Positions 54,748 to 63,942 of a stretch of 64,000 nt of DNA are shown in pieces. Each line of letters starts with the position of its first letter. Position 1 is the stretch's first letter. The position numbers and the translations under genes are program-made. Location of the stretch: contig JAHBYU010000008.1 of assembly GCA_019635775.1 (NCBI GenBank), positions 124,001 through 188,000 on the forward strand, in the 5' to 3' direction. The notes under the pieces are model-generated. The model was not told the DNA's origin. It saw only the letters and a program-made list of their open reading frames with translations, and ran no database searches. Origin of the DNA: Rhizobiaceae bacterium (lineage in GTDB: Bacteria > Pseudomonadota > Alphaproteobacteria > Rhizobiales > Rhizobiaceae).

Positions 54748-55835
54748 TGACCGGACCGCTTCCCGAATCCGTATCCGGACCGCTTGTCGAAATCCGCAAG
54801 CTCTCGCACAGGTTCGGCACACACAAGGCATTGAACGAGGTCTCGCTCAACATCGAGCCCGGCAGCTACACGGTCCTGCTCGGACCATCCGGCTCGGGCA
54901 AGACGACGCTGCTGAACATCATCGGCGGCTTTATCCGTCCGACCGAAGGCGAGGTGCTCATCCGTGGAAGGGATTTCACGCAGGCGCCGCCCGCAAGGCG
55001 TCCGACAACGACGGTGTTCCAGGACTACGCGCTGTTTCCGCACCTGACGATCGGCAACAATGTCGGCTTCGGCCTGAGGATGCGTGGAGTTCCGCGAGCA
55101 AAGCGCATGGCCCGGGTGAAGGACGCGCTGGCGATGGTCGGTCTCGCCGATGCCGTCCACAAGCGGCCGCACCAGCTTTCAGGCGGCCAGCGCCAGCGCG
55201 TCGCGCTTGCACGCGCTCTCGTCGTCGAACCCGCCGTGCTTTTGCTCGACGAGCCGCTCGGCGCGCTGGACCTCAAGCTGCGCCGCCAGATGCAGGACGA
55301 ACTGAAAGCCTTGCAGAAGCGCGTCGGCACGGCCTTCATCCATGTCACGCACGATCAGGAGGAGGCGATGGCGCTCGCCGACCATTGCGTCGTCATGAAT
55401 GACGGGCGCATCGAGGATCAGGGGCCCGCCGAGCGGGTCTATTCGCGCCCCGCTTCGCGCTTCACTTCCACATTCATGGGCGAATCCACGCTGCTCTCCG
55501 GCAAGATCCTCGATCTCGGCATGGACGAGATAAGGGTCGATACATCCGTGGGGCAACTTTCGCTGGCTGGCGCGGGCGAGCCGGGTTTCGACGTGTCGCT
55601 TGCCATAAGACCCGAGCACATAACGCTGGTTCCGGAGGGCAGTTCGATATCGCTCGGGGAAGCGACCATCACGGACATTGTGTTCCAGGGCAGCTTCAAG
55701 CGTGTGCTGGCGGTTTCGATGAAGGATCCTTCGGTCACCTTCATCGCCAAGCTACGCTCCAGCCATGGCCTTGCCGTTGGCGACAGGGTCGAACTCTATG
55801 CGACGCCGGCCGACATGGTGCTCCTGTCGCGATGA
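54747..55835 (+). CDS. ABC transporter ATPase (PotA-like)
   Basis: 362 aa. ABC domain with Walker A LLGPSGSGKTTLLNIIGGFI, Q-loop VFQDYALFPHL, signature LSGGQRQRVALARALV and Walker B LLLDEPLGALD. The C-terminal TOBE domain follows (residues about 260-360, AIRPEHITLVPEG). The ATG at 54747 overlaps the previous stop (TGATG), with AGGAGG upstream. Confidence 0.94.
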   Translation: MTGPLPESVSGPLVEIRKLSHRFGTHKALNEVSLNIEPGSYTVLLGPSGSGKTTLLNIIGGFIRPTEGEVLIRGRDFTQAPPARRPTTTVFQDYALFPHLTIGNNVGFGLRMRGVPRAKRMARVKDALAMVGLADAVHKRPHQLSGGQRQRVALARALVVEPAVLLLDEPLGALDLKLRRQMQDELKALQKRVGTAFIHVTHDQEEAMALADHCVVMNDGRIEDQGPAERVYSRPASRFTSTFMGESTLLSGKILDLGMDEIRVDTSVGQLSLAGAGEPGFDVSLAIRPEHITLVPEGSSISLGEATITDIVFQGSFKRVLAVSMKDPSVTFIAKLRSSHGLAVGDRVELYATPADMVLLSR

Positions 55836-56572
55836 AGACGATTGGAGCCGCCGACTGGTACGAGACGCTGACGATGGGCGACGGCGTGACGCTGGTCCAT
55901 GAACCCTGGATCACACCGTTCTACCGTTGCAACATCTGGCATGTGCGCGGCCGCGACCGAGACCTGCTTTTCGACAGCGGGCTCGGCCATTTCAGCCTCA
56001 GACAACATGTGCCGCTCGTCAGCGAGCGAAACATCGTCTGCGTCGCAAGCCACACCCATTTCGATCACATTGGCTGCCATCACGAGTTTCCGCACCGCTG
56101 CGTGCATAGCGCCGAGGCCGACATTCTTGCCGATCCGCGCAACGAGTGGACGCTCGCCGACCGCTATGCGACGGACGAGATGTTCATCGTACCTCCGGAA
56201 GGCTGGGAAGCGACGCGCTATGGCGTCAGACCGGCTCCTGCCGACATCACGCTCGATCAGGGTGCGATCATCGATCTGGGAGACCGCAGCTTCGAGGTGA
56301 TCCACACGCCTGGTCATTCACCTGGTGGAATCGCGCTCTTCGAGAAGAAGACGGGCATCCTGCTGTCGGGCGATATTGTCTATGACGGTCCGCTCATCGA
56401 CGACGCCTACCACTCCGACCTCGGCGACTACCGCGCGACGCTGGAGCATATCCGCAACCTCGACGTCTCCATCGTCCACGGCGGGCATTTCCCAAGCTTC
56501 GGCCCGACGCGTTACAGCCAGCTCATCGACGAATATCTGGCGCAGAAGCGCAAACCCGGCTGCCATCTCTGA
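55832..56572 (+). CDS. MBL-fold metallo-hydrolase in the ABC operon
   Basis: 246 aa. Metallo-beta-lactamase fold with the metal-binding HxHxDH in ASHTHFDHIGCHHEF and a later His in IHTPGHSPGGIALF; the metal-bridging Asp is seen in LLSGDIVYDGPLID. The ATG overlaps the ATPase stop by 4 bases, so it is cotranscribed with the transporter. It may process the imported substrate, for example a lactone or ester; this is an inference. Confidence 0.87.
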   Translation: MKTIGAADWYETLTMGDGVTLVHEPWITPFYRCNIWHVRGRDRDLLFDSGLGHFSLRQHVPLVSERNIVCVASHTHFDHIGCHHEFPHRCVHSAEADILADPRNEWTLADRYATDEMFIVPPEGWEATRYGVRPAPADITLDQGAIIDLGDRSFEVIHTPGHSPGGIALFEKKTGILLSGDIVYDGPLIDDAYHSDLGDYRATLEHIRNLDVSIVHGGHFPSFGPTRYSQLIDEYLAQKRKPGCHL

Positions 56573-56600
56573 TTGGGAAACAGCCTAGGAAATCAGCGTC

Positions 56601-56629
56601 TGCGGCGACCATGATTGGCGGTCGCCGCA
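56601..56629. terminator. Bidirectional hairpin between converging genes
   Basis: TGCGGCGACC-N9-GGTCGCCGCA (56601-56629), a perfect 10-bp stem, lies between the MBL gene and the minus-strand hypothetical gene. There is no T-run. Confidence 0.55.
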
Positions 56630-56643
56630 AGGCATCTCGATGC

Positions 56644-57300
56644 TCAATAGCAGGGCGGATAGGGGTAGTAGCCGCAGGCCGGACGATAATACGGCGAAGC
56701 CGCCACGGCTGCTGCTCCAGCTACCGCGCCGGCAGCGGCGCCCGCATACCATGCACCGCGATAGGCAGTGCGCCGCGCAGCACCTGCAAAGGACAGCGGT
56801 GTACGCGGCATCCCGATGATGTCGATAAAGACCGACGCCGGACCTTTTGCACCGTCGAGGTTACCTTCGAGCACATCCACGTCGAAGGTGAGCGTGTCAC
56901 CTTCTAGCTTCGGCGAGCGAAGCGTGACAACCGCATCCGCCACCGACTGCGCATCTTCCTGCAAAACCGAAACCGTCGCGTTCGGCGGATCCTTGGCGAA
57001 GCTGTCCGAGCCGGTGGCCCACTCCTCGATGAGATGCGTGGTGAGAACGTGCCCGGCTGCCCTGATCGGCCGGTCGGCGAAGACGATTGAATTCTTCGTT
57101 ACTCCCGACAGAACCAGCTGGCCGTCGGCAAGCATGGCGCCGGCCGAATTCATCACGATCAGCGACGGTTCCATCTGCGTCTTGGCGACCCCGATCTGCT
57201 TTGTGGCGGGAGACGCGATCGCGTCCTGCGTGCTTCCCGGAGTGGCCGAAAACAAGAGGCCGACACAGGCCAGCACGGCGTAGCTTAGGTTCTTCGTCAT
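56644..57300 (-). CDS. Exported hypothetical protein
   Basis: 218 aa. A signal peptide (LSYAVLACVGLLFSATPGS) is followed by a soluble middle region and an Ala/Gly-rich segment (AGAAAGAVAGAAAVAASP) with a Tyr/Pro-rich C-terminus (PACGYYPYPPCY). The Ala/Gly run could be a glycine-zipper-like helix. I do not recognise a family. The minus-strand neighbour upstream is a DUF1254 gene, but the gap is about 100 bases. Confidence 0.75.
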   Translation of the reverse strand: MTKNLSYAVLACVGLLFSATPGSTQDAIASPATKQIGVAKTQMEPSLIVMNSAGAMLADGQLVLSGVTKNSIVFADRPIRAAGHVLTTHLIEEWATGSDSFAKDPPNATVSVLQEDAQSVADAVVTLRSPKLEGDTLTFDVDVLEGNLDGAKGPASVFIDIIGMPRTPLSFAGAARRTAYRGAWYAGAAAGAVAGAAAVAASPYYRPACGYYPYPPCY

Positions 57301-57398
57301 GATTTCCTATCCCTCGACGAGCTCTAACTCTCCGGCAAAGCGCGGCTGCCGCATTCCTGACATCCGCGCTTGTCCGGCGTCCCTGGACGGACTTTCGT

Positions 57399-58826
57399 TC
57401 AGTCGACTTTGGCGACCAGTGGAATGGTCCACGTGTCGTTGAGGATCGACGGGTCTCCCGCACTTGGATAATAGAGCCTGAGCATCAGATGGAACTTGCC
57501 CTTCGGTGCCGGAAGCCAGTTCGCTTCCTTGTCGCTGCCGGGGCTTTCGTTCTGGATATAGATGATCATCGATCCGTCAGGTTCGTATGTCGGGTTAGTC
57601 CTGACACTCATCGAGTAACGGTTTATCGGGTTGGCGATGAAGAACATGTTCTCGTCATACATGGTGAGCGACCAGAACCCTTCCACCGGCGGCAGCTGTC
57701 CCTTCGCAAAGCGCATCTGGTATTTGTGCTCGCCGCTGTAGTCTTCGATGAGCGACGGTTTCAACGAGGTGGGATAGATGGCGTCCTCGGGACGATTTGC
57801 GCCCAGACCTATTGCTGTAACAAGCGCGCGCTGGATGTAGTTCGTGCCATAGGTTCCGGCCTTGGTCGTATAAGTCCAGCCGTTGGTCCTGGTGAAATCT
57901 CCGTCCCTGGACAGGAAGTGAAGCATGATGCGGTCATAGGACAGTTGCGGCAGACGCTTCGCCCAGTCGCGATCCATGAACTTCGGATCGAAGTCCTTGC
58001 CCGCGACAAGGCCGATTTTCTCGAACCGCCTCAGTGCCGGTGCGTCCGCCTCGGATGGCGGATTTTGTTTCATCAGTTCAGCCAGAAGCGTGAAATACTC
58101 GACTGCCGACAGCGCATTGACCTGATCGCGGACCGGTGTCTTCATATCGATCGAGGCGTCGACCTTGCCGGCCGGCGGCGTGAAGTCCTTGCCCCATGTG
58201 CTCAGCGGCTGAAGCTTGAACTTGTCCTGAAGCGCATGGACCTCGGCATAGTCCTCCTTCGTGCCGGTGCAGTATATGCGTCCGAGCATCCACACGAGGT
58301 CGGTCGTCGACTTGAGTTCCTTCATTCCCTCCGGAACCTGTCCCGACCAGCCCGGTCCGCTGATCAGATAGGTCTGCGCCTTCGTTCCGGTGGTGCGCGT
58401 GCCCGGGACGTCGAACACATTGGTCCATCCATCGAGCAGGGGCAGCAGGAAGTACCTGCCGTTCATGTCCGGCACGTCGAGTACCCAGGGCTCCTCGCTC
58501 AAATTCAGGAAGCTGGTCGTGTAGAGTGTATCGGCGTTGGGCGCCGTGACATCGCGAAACGATGCGTCGGGATATTCACGCAGCTTGATCAGGGTGCCCA
58601 TCGGCGCCCGGGTGCCTTCCGGCTTGGCAACATTGGAGATGACGCGGCGCGTCATTTCCATCGTCACAAGGGGATAACCGTAGATGTATGCGTCGGAAGC
58701 GATCGCGAAATCCTCACCAATGCCTTTCAGGTCCATGGGGCCGTCCAGTGCCCGCGCGATCGACGCCATGCCGGTCGTTGTCAGCAGCAACATTGCTCCC
58801 AGTGCGTCGCGCCGGGTAATCCTCAT
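57399..58826 (-). CDS. Exported DUF1254/DUF1214 protein
   Basis: 475 aa from the ATG at 58826, behind AAGGGAGGCC. A Tat-like signal (MRITRRDALGAMLLLTTTG) is followed by a DUF1254 domain (DAYIYGYPLVTMEMTRRV, TAPNADTLYTTSFLNL) and a DUF1214 domain at the C-terminus (FWSLTMYDENMFFIANPINR). Such proteins are of unknown function and often exported. It is divergent from the TPR protein and possibly shares a regulator. Confidence 0.85.
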   Translation of the reverse strand: MRITRRDALGAMLLLTTTGMASIARALDGPMDLKGIGEDFAIASDAYIYGYPLVTMEMTRRVISNVAKPEGTRAPMGTLIKLREYPDASFRDVTAPNADTLYTTSFLNLSEEPWVLDVPDMNGRYFLLPLLDGWTNVFDVPGTRTTGTKAQTYLISGPGWSGQVPEGMKELKSTTDLVWMLGRIYCTGTKEDYAEVHALQDKFKLQPLSTWGKDFTPPAGKVDASIDMKTPVRDQVNALSAVEYFTLLAELMKQNPPSEADAPALRRFEKIGLVAGKDFDPKFMDRDWAKRLPQLSYDRIMLHFLSRDGDFTRTNGWTYTTKAGTYGTNYIQRALVTAIGLGANRPEDAIYPTSLKPSLIEDYSGEHKYQMRFAKGQLPPVEGFWSLTMYDENMFFIANPINRYSMSVRTNPTYEPDGSMIIYIQNESPGSDKEANWLPAPKGKFHLMLRLYYPSAGDPSILNDTWTIPLVAKVD

Positions 58827-58961
58827 CTCTGGCCTCCCTTGATAGGCTGTGTCTGTTGATGCAATGGACGTCGAATTTCCAAGCACACCATTTGTGAACA
58901 CTTTGAAATCGACCAAAAAAGCCTTGCATCGAGACGTTATTTGCTTTCGATCAAGTTTGGG

Positions 58962-58974
58962 ACGTAACTTACGT
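58962..58974. promoter_or_regulatory. Palindrome in the DUF1254/TPR intergenic region
   Basis: ACGTAA-C-TTACGT, a perfect 6-bp inverted repeat around one base, sits 50 bases before the TPR gene start and in the gap to the divergent DUF1254 gene. It could be an operator controlling either gene. Confidence 0.4.
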
Positions 58975-59024
58975 GCATAAGGACGCGTAAGAATGCCGAT
59001 CAGGCCAGGTCGAATGAGGGCGAC

Positions 59025-60812
59025 ATGGTACAGTCCGTGACGGGAGATGAAGCGCAAGGTTCGGCGTCTCCCCCGGACCCGGAAGCTATTCGCGCCCATC
59101 TGAAGACCCTGCTTTCCAGCCCGGAGTTCAGCGCCACGGAGCGAGGGCGGAGCTTTCTGACCTACGTGGTCGAACAGACACTTGCAGGCCACGCCGACCG
59201 CATCAAGGCCTATACGATAGCGGTCGAGGTCTTCGGCCGGAGTGCATCCTTCGACCCGCAGAACGATCCGATCGTCAGGATGGAGGCAGGCCGACTTCGT
59301 CTTGCGCTTGAAAAATATTACCTTACCGGCGGTCTGCACGCTCCCTTTCAAATCTGCATACCGAAGGGTGGATACGTCCCCGTTTTCGAATGGAGGCCGC
59401 TTTCTTTCCCTCAGGCAGCTGAGACATCCATTGACACTGAAGCCGCCTCAGAGGCTGCGAAGGTGAACAATCGGTGGAGAAGGCTGGGCGAACTTGCCCC
59501 TATCCTTGGAGGGCTCCTTGTCATTCTCGCAGCGGTTATTGGCATTGGTGGATACGCGCTGCTTTCAACAGCCAAAGAAGCGGAACTGCAACCGAACGAA
59601 GTCAACCGGGTGGTCGACGCACCAAGGCTGCTGGTGGAACAGTTCGTCGATCTCGGCACCGCGGCCAACTCGGCCGTTGTCGCCAGGGGCCTGACCGAGG
59701 AAGTCATCGGTCACCTCGCCCGTTTCAAGGAAATAGATGTCATCACGCCTCCGAGATCAGCAGGGGCCGCGAGCAGTACAGACCCCGTCCCGGGCAATGC
59801 AAGGTTGCGACTGGAGGGGAGCGTTCGAACCACCGACGAGAAGCTCCGGCTCACGGTTCGGCTCGTTGAGGTTTCAGGCGGACAGGTACTCTGGAGCAAC
59901 ATCTACGACGAGAAGCTCGATGTTCCGAAACTGTTCGAGTTACAGGCGTCGCTCGCGCGCGATGTGGCCAGGGAGATTGCACAGCCTTACGGCGCAATTT
60001 TCCGCGCCGACCCTCAGCATAAGCCCAAGGCGCCCCCCGGAGACTGGCAGGCCTATGAATGCACACTTGCCTATTACACCTACAGGGTCGAGCTGAAACC
60101 GGATCAGCACGGTTCCGTGCAGAACTGCCTGAAAGAGACAACGGAACGGTTCCCCGGCTATGCGACCGCCTGGGCCCTGCTCTCCTTGACCTATTCGGAC
60201 GAGATCCGGTTCAAGTATCGGCTTAAGACCGATACCAGCCAGGCCCTGCCCAAGGCTGTATCTGCCGCCGAGCAGGCCATAAAGCGCGATTCCGAAAACG
60301 TCCGGGGAATGGAGGCACTCCTGATTGCCCTGTTCCTGTCCGGCAAAGTCGACGAGGCCCTGGCAATCGGAGCGCGTGGTTACGCGATCAACCCGAATGA
60401 CATGGAATTCGTCGGCGAGTACGGAAACAGGCTGGCGCTCTCAGGCGATTGGACAAAAGGGTGCGCGATGATGCTGGAAGCGCGCAAGAGCAGCCCCGCA
60501 CCACCTGGAAACATCGAGGTCAGCCTTGCGGTCTGCGATTACATGACCGGCAATTTTGAGGGTGCCGAAGACTGGGTGAAAGTGGCTCCCATTGAAGAAA
60601 ACCCCGTCTACCACTTCGTGGCTGCCGCCATAGCCGGCCAGCTCGGCAGGGAGCGCGATGCTCAGCATGCCCGCGCATGGATCGAAGCCAATGCCCCTGG
60701 AATGCTTCAGGATGTTCGTCGAGAGGTCGCGATGAGGATCGTCCGGCCCGAAGATCAGTTGCTAATGCTCGAAGGCCTTCGAAAGGCTGGTCTGACCGTT
60801 CCCGAAATCTGA
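59025..60812 (+). CDS. Membrane-anchored TolB/TPR-type protein
   Basis: 595 aa. The N-terminal 130 residues match a conserved rhizobial domain seen at the start of some adenylate-cyclase-like proteins (FLTYVVEQTLAGHADRIKAY, MEAGRLRLALEKYYLTGGLH, IPKGGYVPVFEW). One membrane segment (LGGLLVILAAVIGIGGYALL) follows, then a TolB-N-like region (RLRLEGSVRTTDEKLRLTVR, QVLWSNIYDEKLD), and TPR-like helices to the end. No cyclase catalytic domain is present. Function unknown; a sensor or scaffold is possible. Confidence 0.75.
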   Translation: MVQSVTGDEAQGSASPPDPEAIRAHLKTLLSSPEFSATERGRSFLTYVVEQTLAGHADRIKAYTIAVEVFGRSASFDPQNDPIVRMEAGRLRLALEKYYLTGGLHAPFQICIPKGGYVPVFEWRPLSFPQAAETSIDTEAASEAAKVNNRWRRLGELAPILGGLLVILAAVIGIGGYALLSTAKEAELQPNEVNRVVDAPRLLVEQFVDLGTAANSAVVARGLTEEVIGHLARFKEIDVITPPRSAGAASSTDPVPGNARLRLEGSVRTTDEKLRLTVRLVEVSGGQVLWSNIYDEKLDVPKLFELQASLARDVAREIAQPYGAIFRADPQHKPKAPPGDWQAYECTLAYYTYRVELKPDQHGSVQNCLKETTERFPGYATAWALLSLTYSDEIRFKYRLKTDTSQALPKAVSAAEQAIKRDSENVRGMEALLIALFLSGKVDEALAIGARGYAINPNDMEFVGEYGNRLALSGDWTKGCAMMLEARKSSPAPPGNIEVSLAVCDYMTGNFEGAEDWVKVAPIEENPVYHFVAAAIAGQLGRERDAQHARAWIEANAPGMLQDVRREVAMRIVRPEDQLLMLEGLRKAGLTVPEI

Positions 60813-60845
60813 CAGGCCATGATAAGCGCCACGATGCCTGCCGAT

Positions 60846-60872
60846 TATTTCTGAAAACCGTTTGACTAAATA
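60846..60872 (+). promoter_or_regulatory. Nested palindrome, probable ROK operator
   Basis: TATTT-N4-AAAC-C-GTTT-N4-AAATA is symmetric around base 60859 in both the inner and outer arms. It lies 41 bases before the ROK gene start and is a good candidate for autoregulation. Confidence 0.55.
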
Positions 60873-60912
60873 GCCGGTCGATGCAAACTTCCTTCGTCGG
60901 GAGGGCGATACG

Positions 60913-62070
60913 TTGGCGCTCAAGGGTACGAATCAGGAGCTGGGTCGGCCGTACAACCGGCGCATCGTCCTCGAGTCCGTTCGTCTCAACAGCCCGACCA
61001 CCCGCGGCGAAATCGCATCGCGCGTCGGCCTTACCGTCCAGACCGTATCGACGATCGTGCGGGAACTGGAAGAGCAGAATTACCTCGTTTCCTTCCGCGA
61101 GAACCCCAAGGGCCGAGGACTGCCGCCATCATTCCTGCGGATAAACCCGGAGGGTGGTTTCGCGATCGGCGTGCATCTCACGCCGGTTGGAATAGCCGCC
61201 GCCCTTGTGGATCTCAGCGGCAACGTGATCGCCAGCCAGGATCGAGCCGTTTCGAACGCTTCGCCCGAAGCCGCGTTCAAGATCGTTGGCGACATACTCC
61301 CCGACCTGCTCGCAGCCAGGCCGCAAGGTCGCATGCTGGGCATCGGCATGGCGCTGCCCGGCCCGTTCGGCGTCGAATCGATGAGCTTCGTCGGCCCAAC
61401 CACGATGGCCGGCTGGGAGAATGTCGAAATCCGCGAGCGTCTGACGGAACTGTCAGGATTGCCGGCGTTCCTGGAGACGGACATGGCGGCAGCGGCTCTG
61501 GGCGAGCAACTGTACGGCCTCGGCAAGCAATATTCCGAATACTACTACCTGTATTTCGGTGTCGGACTGGGCGGCGCTCTGGTGCAAGAAGGTCGCGTGT
61601 TGCGTGGCTCAGGCGGCAACGCCGGCGAAATCGGGCACATGCCGGTGGTCCCGGACGGGGAAGCTTGTCCGTGCGGCAATCGCGGCTGCCTGGAGCGTTA
61701 CGTGTCGCTTGAAGCCTATCGACGGTCCGGCAAGAGCGAGGTGGATTGGCTGAAGGCTATCGCCCCGACCTTTCGAAATGCGATCGCCACGGTCGAAAAC
61801 CTCTTCGATCCCCAGACCGTCGTCCTGGGCGGCCTTGCCTCTGCCAGTCTGCTGAACGGGCTGGCCCAGTTCAAGGCGGACCTTCCGAACACGATCGCCG
61901 CGCGTCGCAACCGCGAAGCACCGCGCATTGTCGTTGCGCGCGGCGGTGAGCATGCCGTCCTGCGCGGGGCGGCCGCGCTTGCCGTATCGGGCGTCCTTTC
62001 TCCGCGCTTCGGCCTGATGTTCACCGGCGATAATGAGCGGGAGACGCTCGATGGAGGGCTAGCCGCATGA
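60913..62070 (+). CDS. ROK-family transcriptional regulator
   Basis: 385 aa. An N-terminal winged helix (RRIVLESVRLNSPTTRGEIA, VGLTVQTVSTIVRELEEQ) is joined to a ROK kinase-like domain with GIGMALPGPFG and the zinc motif CPCGNRGCLERYVSLEAY. It is probably a sugar-responsive repressor of the adjoining ABC operon. The start is TTG at 60913 with GGAGGG ahead. Its stop overlaps the ATPase start by ATGA. Confidence 0.9.
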   Translation: MALKGTNQELGRPYNRRIVLESVRLNSPTTRGEIASRVGLTVQTVSTIVRELEEQNYLVSFRENPKGRGLPPSFLRINPEGGFAIGVHLTPVGIAAALVDLSGNVIASQDRAVSNASPEAAFKIVGDILPDLLAARPQGRMLGIGMALPGPFGVESMSFVGPTTMAGWENVEIRERLTELSGLPAFLETDMAAAALGEQLYGLGKQYSEYYYLYFGVGLGGALVQEGRVLRGSGGNAGEIGHMPVVPDGEACPCGNRGCLERYVSLEAYRRSGKSEVDWLKAIAPTFRNAIATVENLFDPQTVVLGGLASASLLNGLAQFKADLPNTIAARRNREAPRIVVARGGEHAVLRGAAALAVSGVLSPRFGLMFTGDNERETLDGGLAA

Positions 62071-62831
62071 CTGAAGCTCTGCTCGACCTGCAGGACATCC
62101 GCAAGAACTACGGCGCGATAGAGGCGCTGAAGGGCGTGACGTTTTCGATCGGCATGGGTGAGGTCGTGGCCCTGCTCGGTGACAATGGCGCGGGCAAGTC
62201 GACACTTGTGAAGATCATTTCGGGCGGACTTGAGCCTACGTCGGGACGCATTCTGTTCGAAGGCAAGCCGTTCCTCGCCAGGTCGCCTGCCGAGGCGAAG
62301 GCCGCCGGCATCGAAACCGTGTACCAGGACCTTTCGCTCTGCACGAATGTCGATGTAGTCGCGAATTTCTTCATGGGACGGGAGATCACACGCAAGGTCC
62401 TCGGCATCCCGGTTCTGGACGAACGGGCCATGGAACGAGAGGTCGCGAAAGCTCTTGCAGACGCGGGTACGCGAATTCCCTCATTGCGCGCCAATGTCGA
62501 GCATCTTTCGGGCGGCCAGCGTCAGGCGATCGAACTCAACCGCTTTGTCCATTGGGGCGGAAAGCTGGTTCTGCTCGATGAACCTTTCGCCGCGCTCGGT
62601 GTGGAACAGACACGGCGCGGGCTGGACATGATCCGCCAGGTCGCGGCGCAGGGGATCGGCGTCATCATCATCACGCACATCATGCAGCAGGCATTCCAGG
62701 TCGCCGACCGGATCGTGGTGATCCGTCAGGGCGTGGTTGCCGGCGACGTACCAACATCGAAAACAAGTCCCGACGCAGTGATCGGAATGATCACCGGGGA
62801 AACCCTTGCCGGAACCGGGTCGGCAGGCTGA
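62067..62831 (+). CDS. Sugar ABC transporter ATPase
   Basis: 254 aa, a single nucleotide-binding domain: Walker A LLGDNGAGKSTLVKIISGGL, the signature HLSGGQRQAIELNRF and Walker B VLLDEPFAALGVEQ. One-domain ATPases of this type act with sugar permeases (FrcA-like) rather than the two-domain RbsA type. The ATG overlaps the ROK stop. It is translationally coupled to the regulator. Confidence 0.93.
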   Translation: MTEALLDLQDIRKNYGAIEALKGVTFSIGMGEVVALLGDNGAGKSTLVKIISGGLEPTSGRILFEGKPFLARSPAEAKAAGIETVYQDLSLCTNVDVVANFFMGREITRKVLGIPVLDERAMEREVAKALADAGTRIPSLRANVEHLSGGQRQAIELNRFVHWGGKLVLLDEPFAALGVEQTRRGLDMIRQVAAQGIGVIIITHIMQQAFQVADRIVVIRQGVVAGDVPTSKTSPDAVIGMITGETLAGTGSAG

Positions 62832-62870
62832 GGGACATACAAGGGGTTCCGGTACAAAAGGAGAAAGAGC

Positions 62871-63911
62871 ATGAAGCGAATATTACTATCCGCCTTCGGC
62901 GTTCTGGCTATGGCTATGGCAACACTGATGCCCGCCTCGGCCGAGACCAAGGGCACCGTCTACTATCTCGTCCCGACACTGCTGGACGAATTCCAGACCG
63001 GTTCGGTCAGCGCGCTGGAGATGTTCCTTGGCCAGGTTGGCTATGAGATGAAGACCCTCAACGCCGACAACAAGACCGACGCGCAGCAGTCGCAGATGAA
63101 CGACGTGATCGCCCTGAAGCCTTCCGCCGTCATCCTCGCCGCCGTCGACTTCAATGCGCTGAAGCCTTCCATCGAGGCGGCGCGGGCGGCCGGCATCCCT
63201 GTCGTGGAATTCGACCGCCAGATCACGTCCACGCCGTCCGACTTCACGTCGGTTGCCGGCACGATAGAGATCGGCCATGTCGCGGCCGAACAGGCCCAGA
63301 AGCTTTTGACCGAGAAGAACGGTTCGGTGAAGGGCAAGATCCTTCAGGTTCTCGGCGACCCCGGCGACCCATACACGCTCGATATCCAGAAGGGCTTCGA
63401 GGAAAAGATGAAGGAGTTTCCCGAGGTCACCATCATCTCGCATCCCGCGATGATGTGGGAAGCGAGCAATGCCGGGACCATCGTGGCCGACAACATCGTC
63501 TCCAATCCTGACATCGACCTCATCTTCAACCATGCCGCACATCTTTCGGTCGCAGCTGTCGCGGCGCTCGAGGCTGCCGGCAAGAAGCCCGGCGATGTCA
63601 TGATGATGAGCTCCAACGGAGCCCCGGTCGGTCTCGACCTCATCCGCAAGGGCTGGCTGAATGTCGAGGTGGAGCAGCCACTCTACGCGCAGGCCGCTGC
63701 GGTCGCCATGTTCATGGACAAGGTGGTGAACAAGCAGGAGATCAAGGCGGGTGACTACGACGTTCTGGGCCTTCCCTCGGTCGTCACGATCGAGGAATGG
63801 GGTCCGAACATCAAGATCCCCGGCGCCGCGATCGACAAGAGCAATGTCGACAATCCGGCCTTCTGGGGCAACATGAAGCCCCCGTCCGACACGGTGAAGT
63901 CCGTGGAGTGA
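62871..63911 (+). CDS. Sugar ABC transporter substrate-binding protein
   Basis: 346 aa. A signal peptide ([20 protein letters not shown]) is followed by a PBP1-type periplasmic binding domain of the ribose/xylose class: [40 protein letters not shown] and [34 protein letters not shown] lies before the ATG. The sugar is not predictable. The permease should lie beyond the window edge. Confidence 0.92.
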   Translation: MKRILLSAFGVLAMAMATLMPASAETKGTVYYLVPTLLDEFQTGSVSALEMFLGQVGYEMKTLNADNKTDAQQSQMNDVIALKPSAVILAAVDFNALKPSIEAARAAGIPVVEFDRQITSTPSDFTSVAGTIEIGHVAAEQAQKLLTEKNGSVKGKILQVLGDPGDPYTLDIQKGFEEKMKEFPEVTIISHPAMMWEASNAGTIVADNIVSNPDIDLIFNHAAHLSVAAVAALEAAGKKPGDVMMMSSNGAPVGLDLIRKGWLNVEVEQPLYAQAAAVAMFMDKVVNKQEIKAGDYDVLGLPSVVTIEEWGPNIKIPGAAIDKSNVDNPAFWGNMKPPSDTVKSVE

Positions 63912-63918
63912 CGAAGTC

Positions 63919-63942
63919 GTTCCGGACGTACGCGTCCGGAAC
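63919..63942 (+). other. Hairpin after the sugar-binding protein gene
   Basis: GTTCCGGACG-TACG-CGTCCGGAAC (63919-63942), a perfect 10-bp stem, lies 8 bases after the stop. Such hairpins often lower expression of the downstream permease relative to the binding protein. No T-run is seen. Confidence 0.55.
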
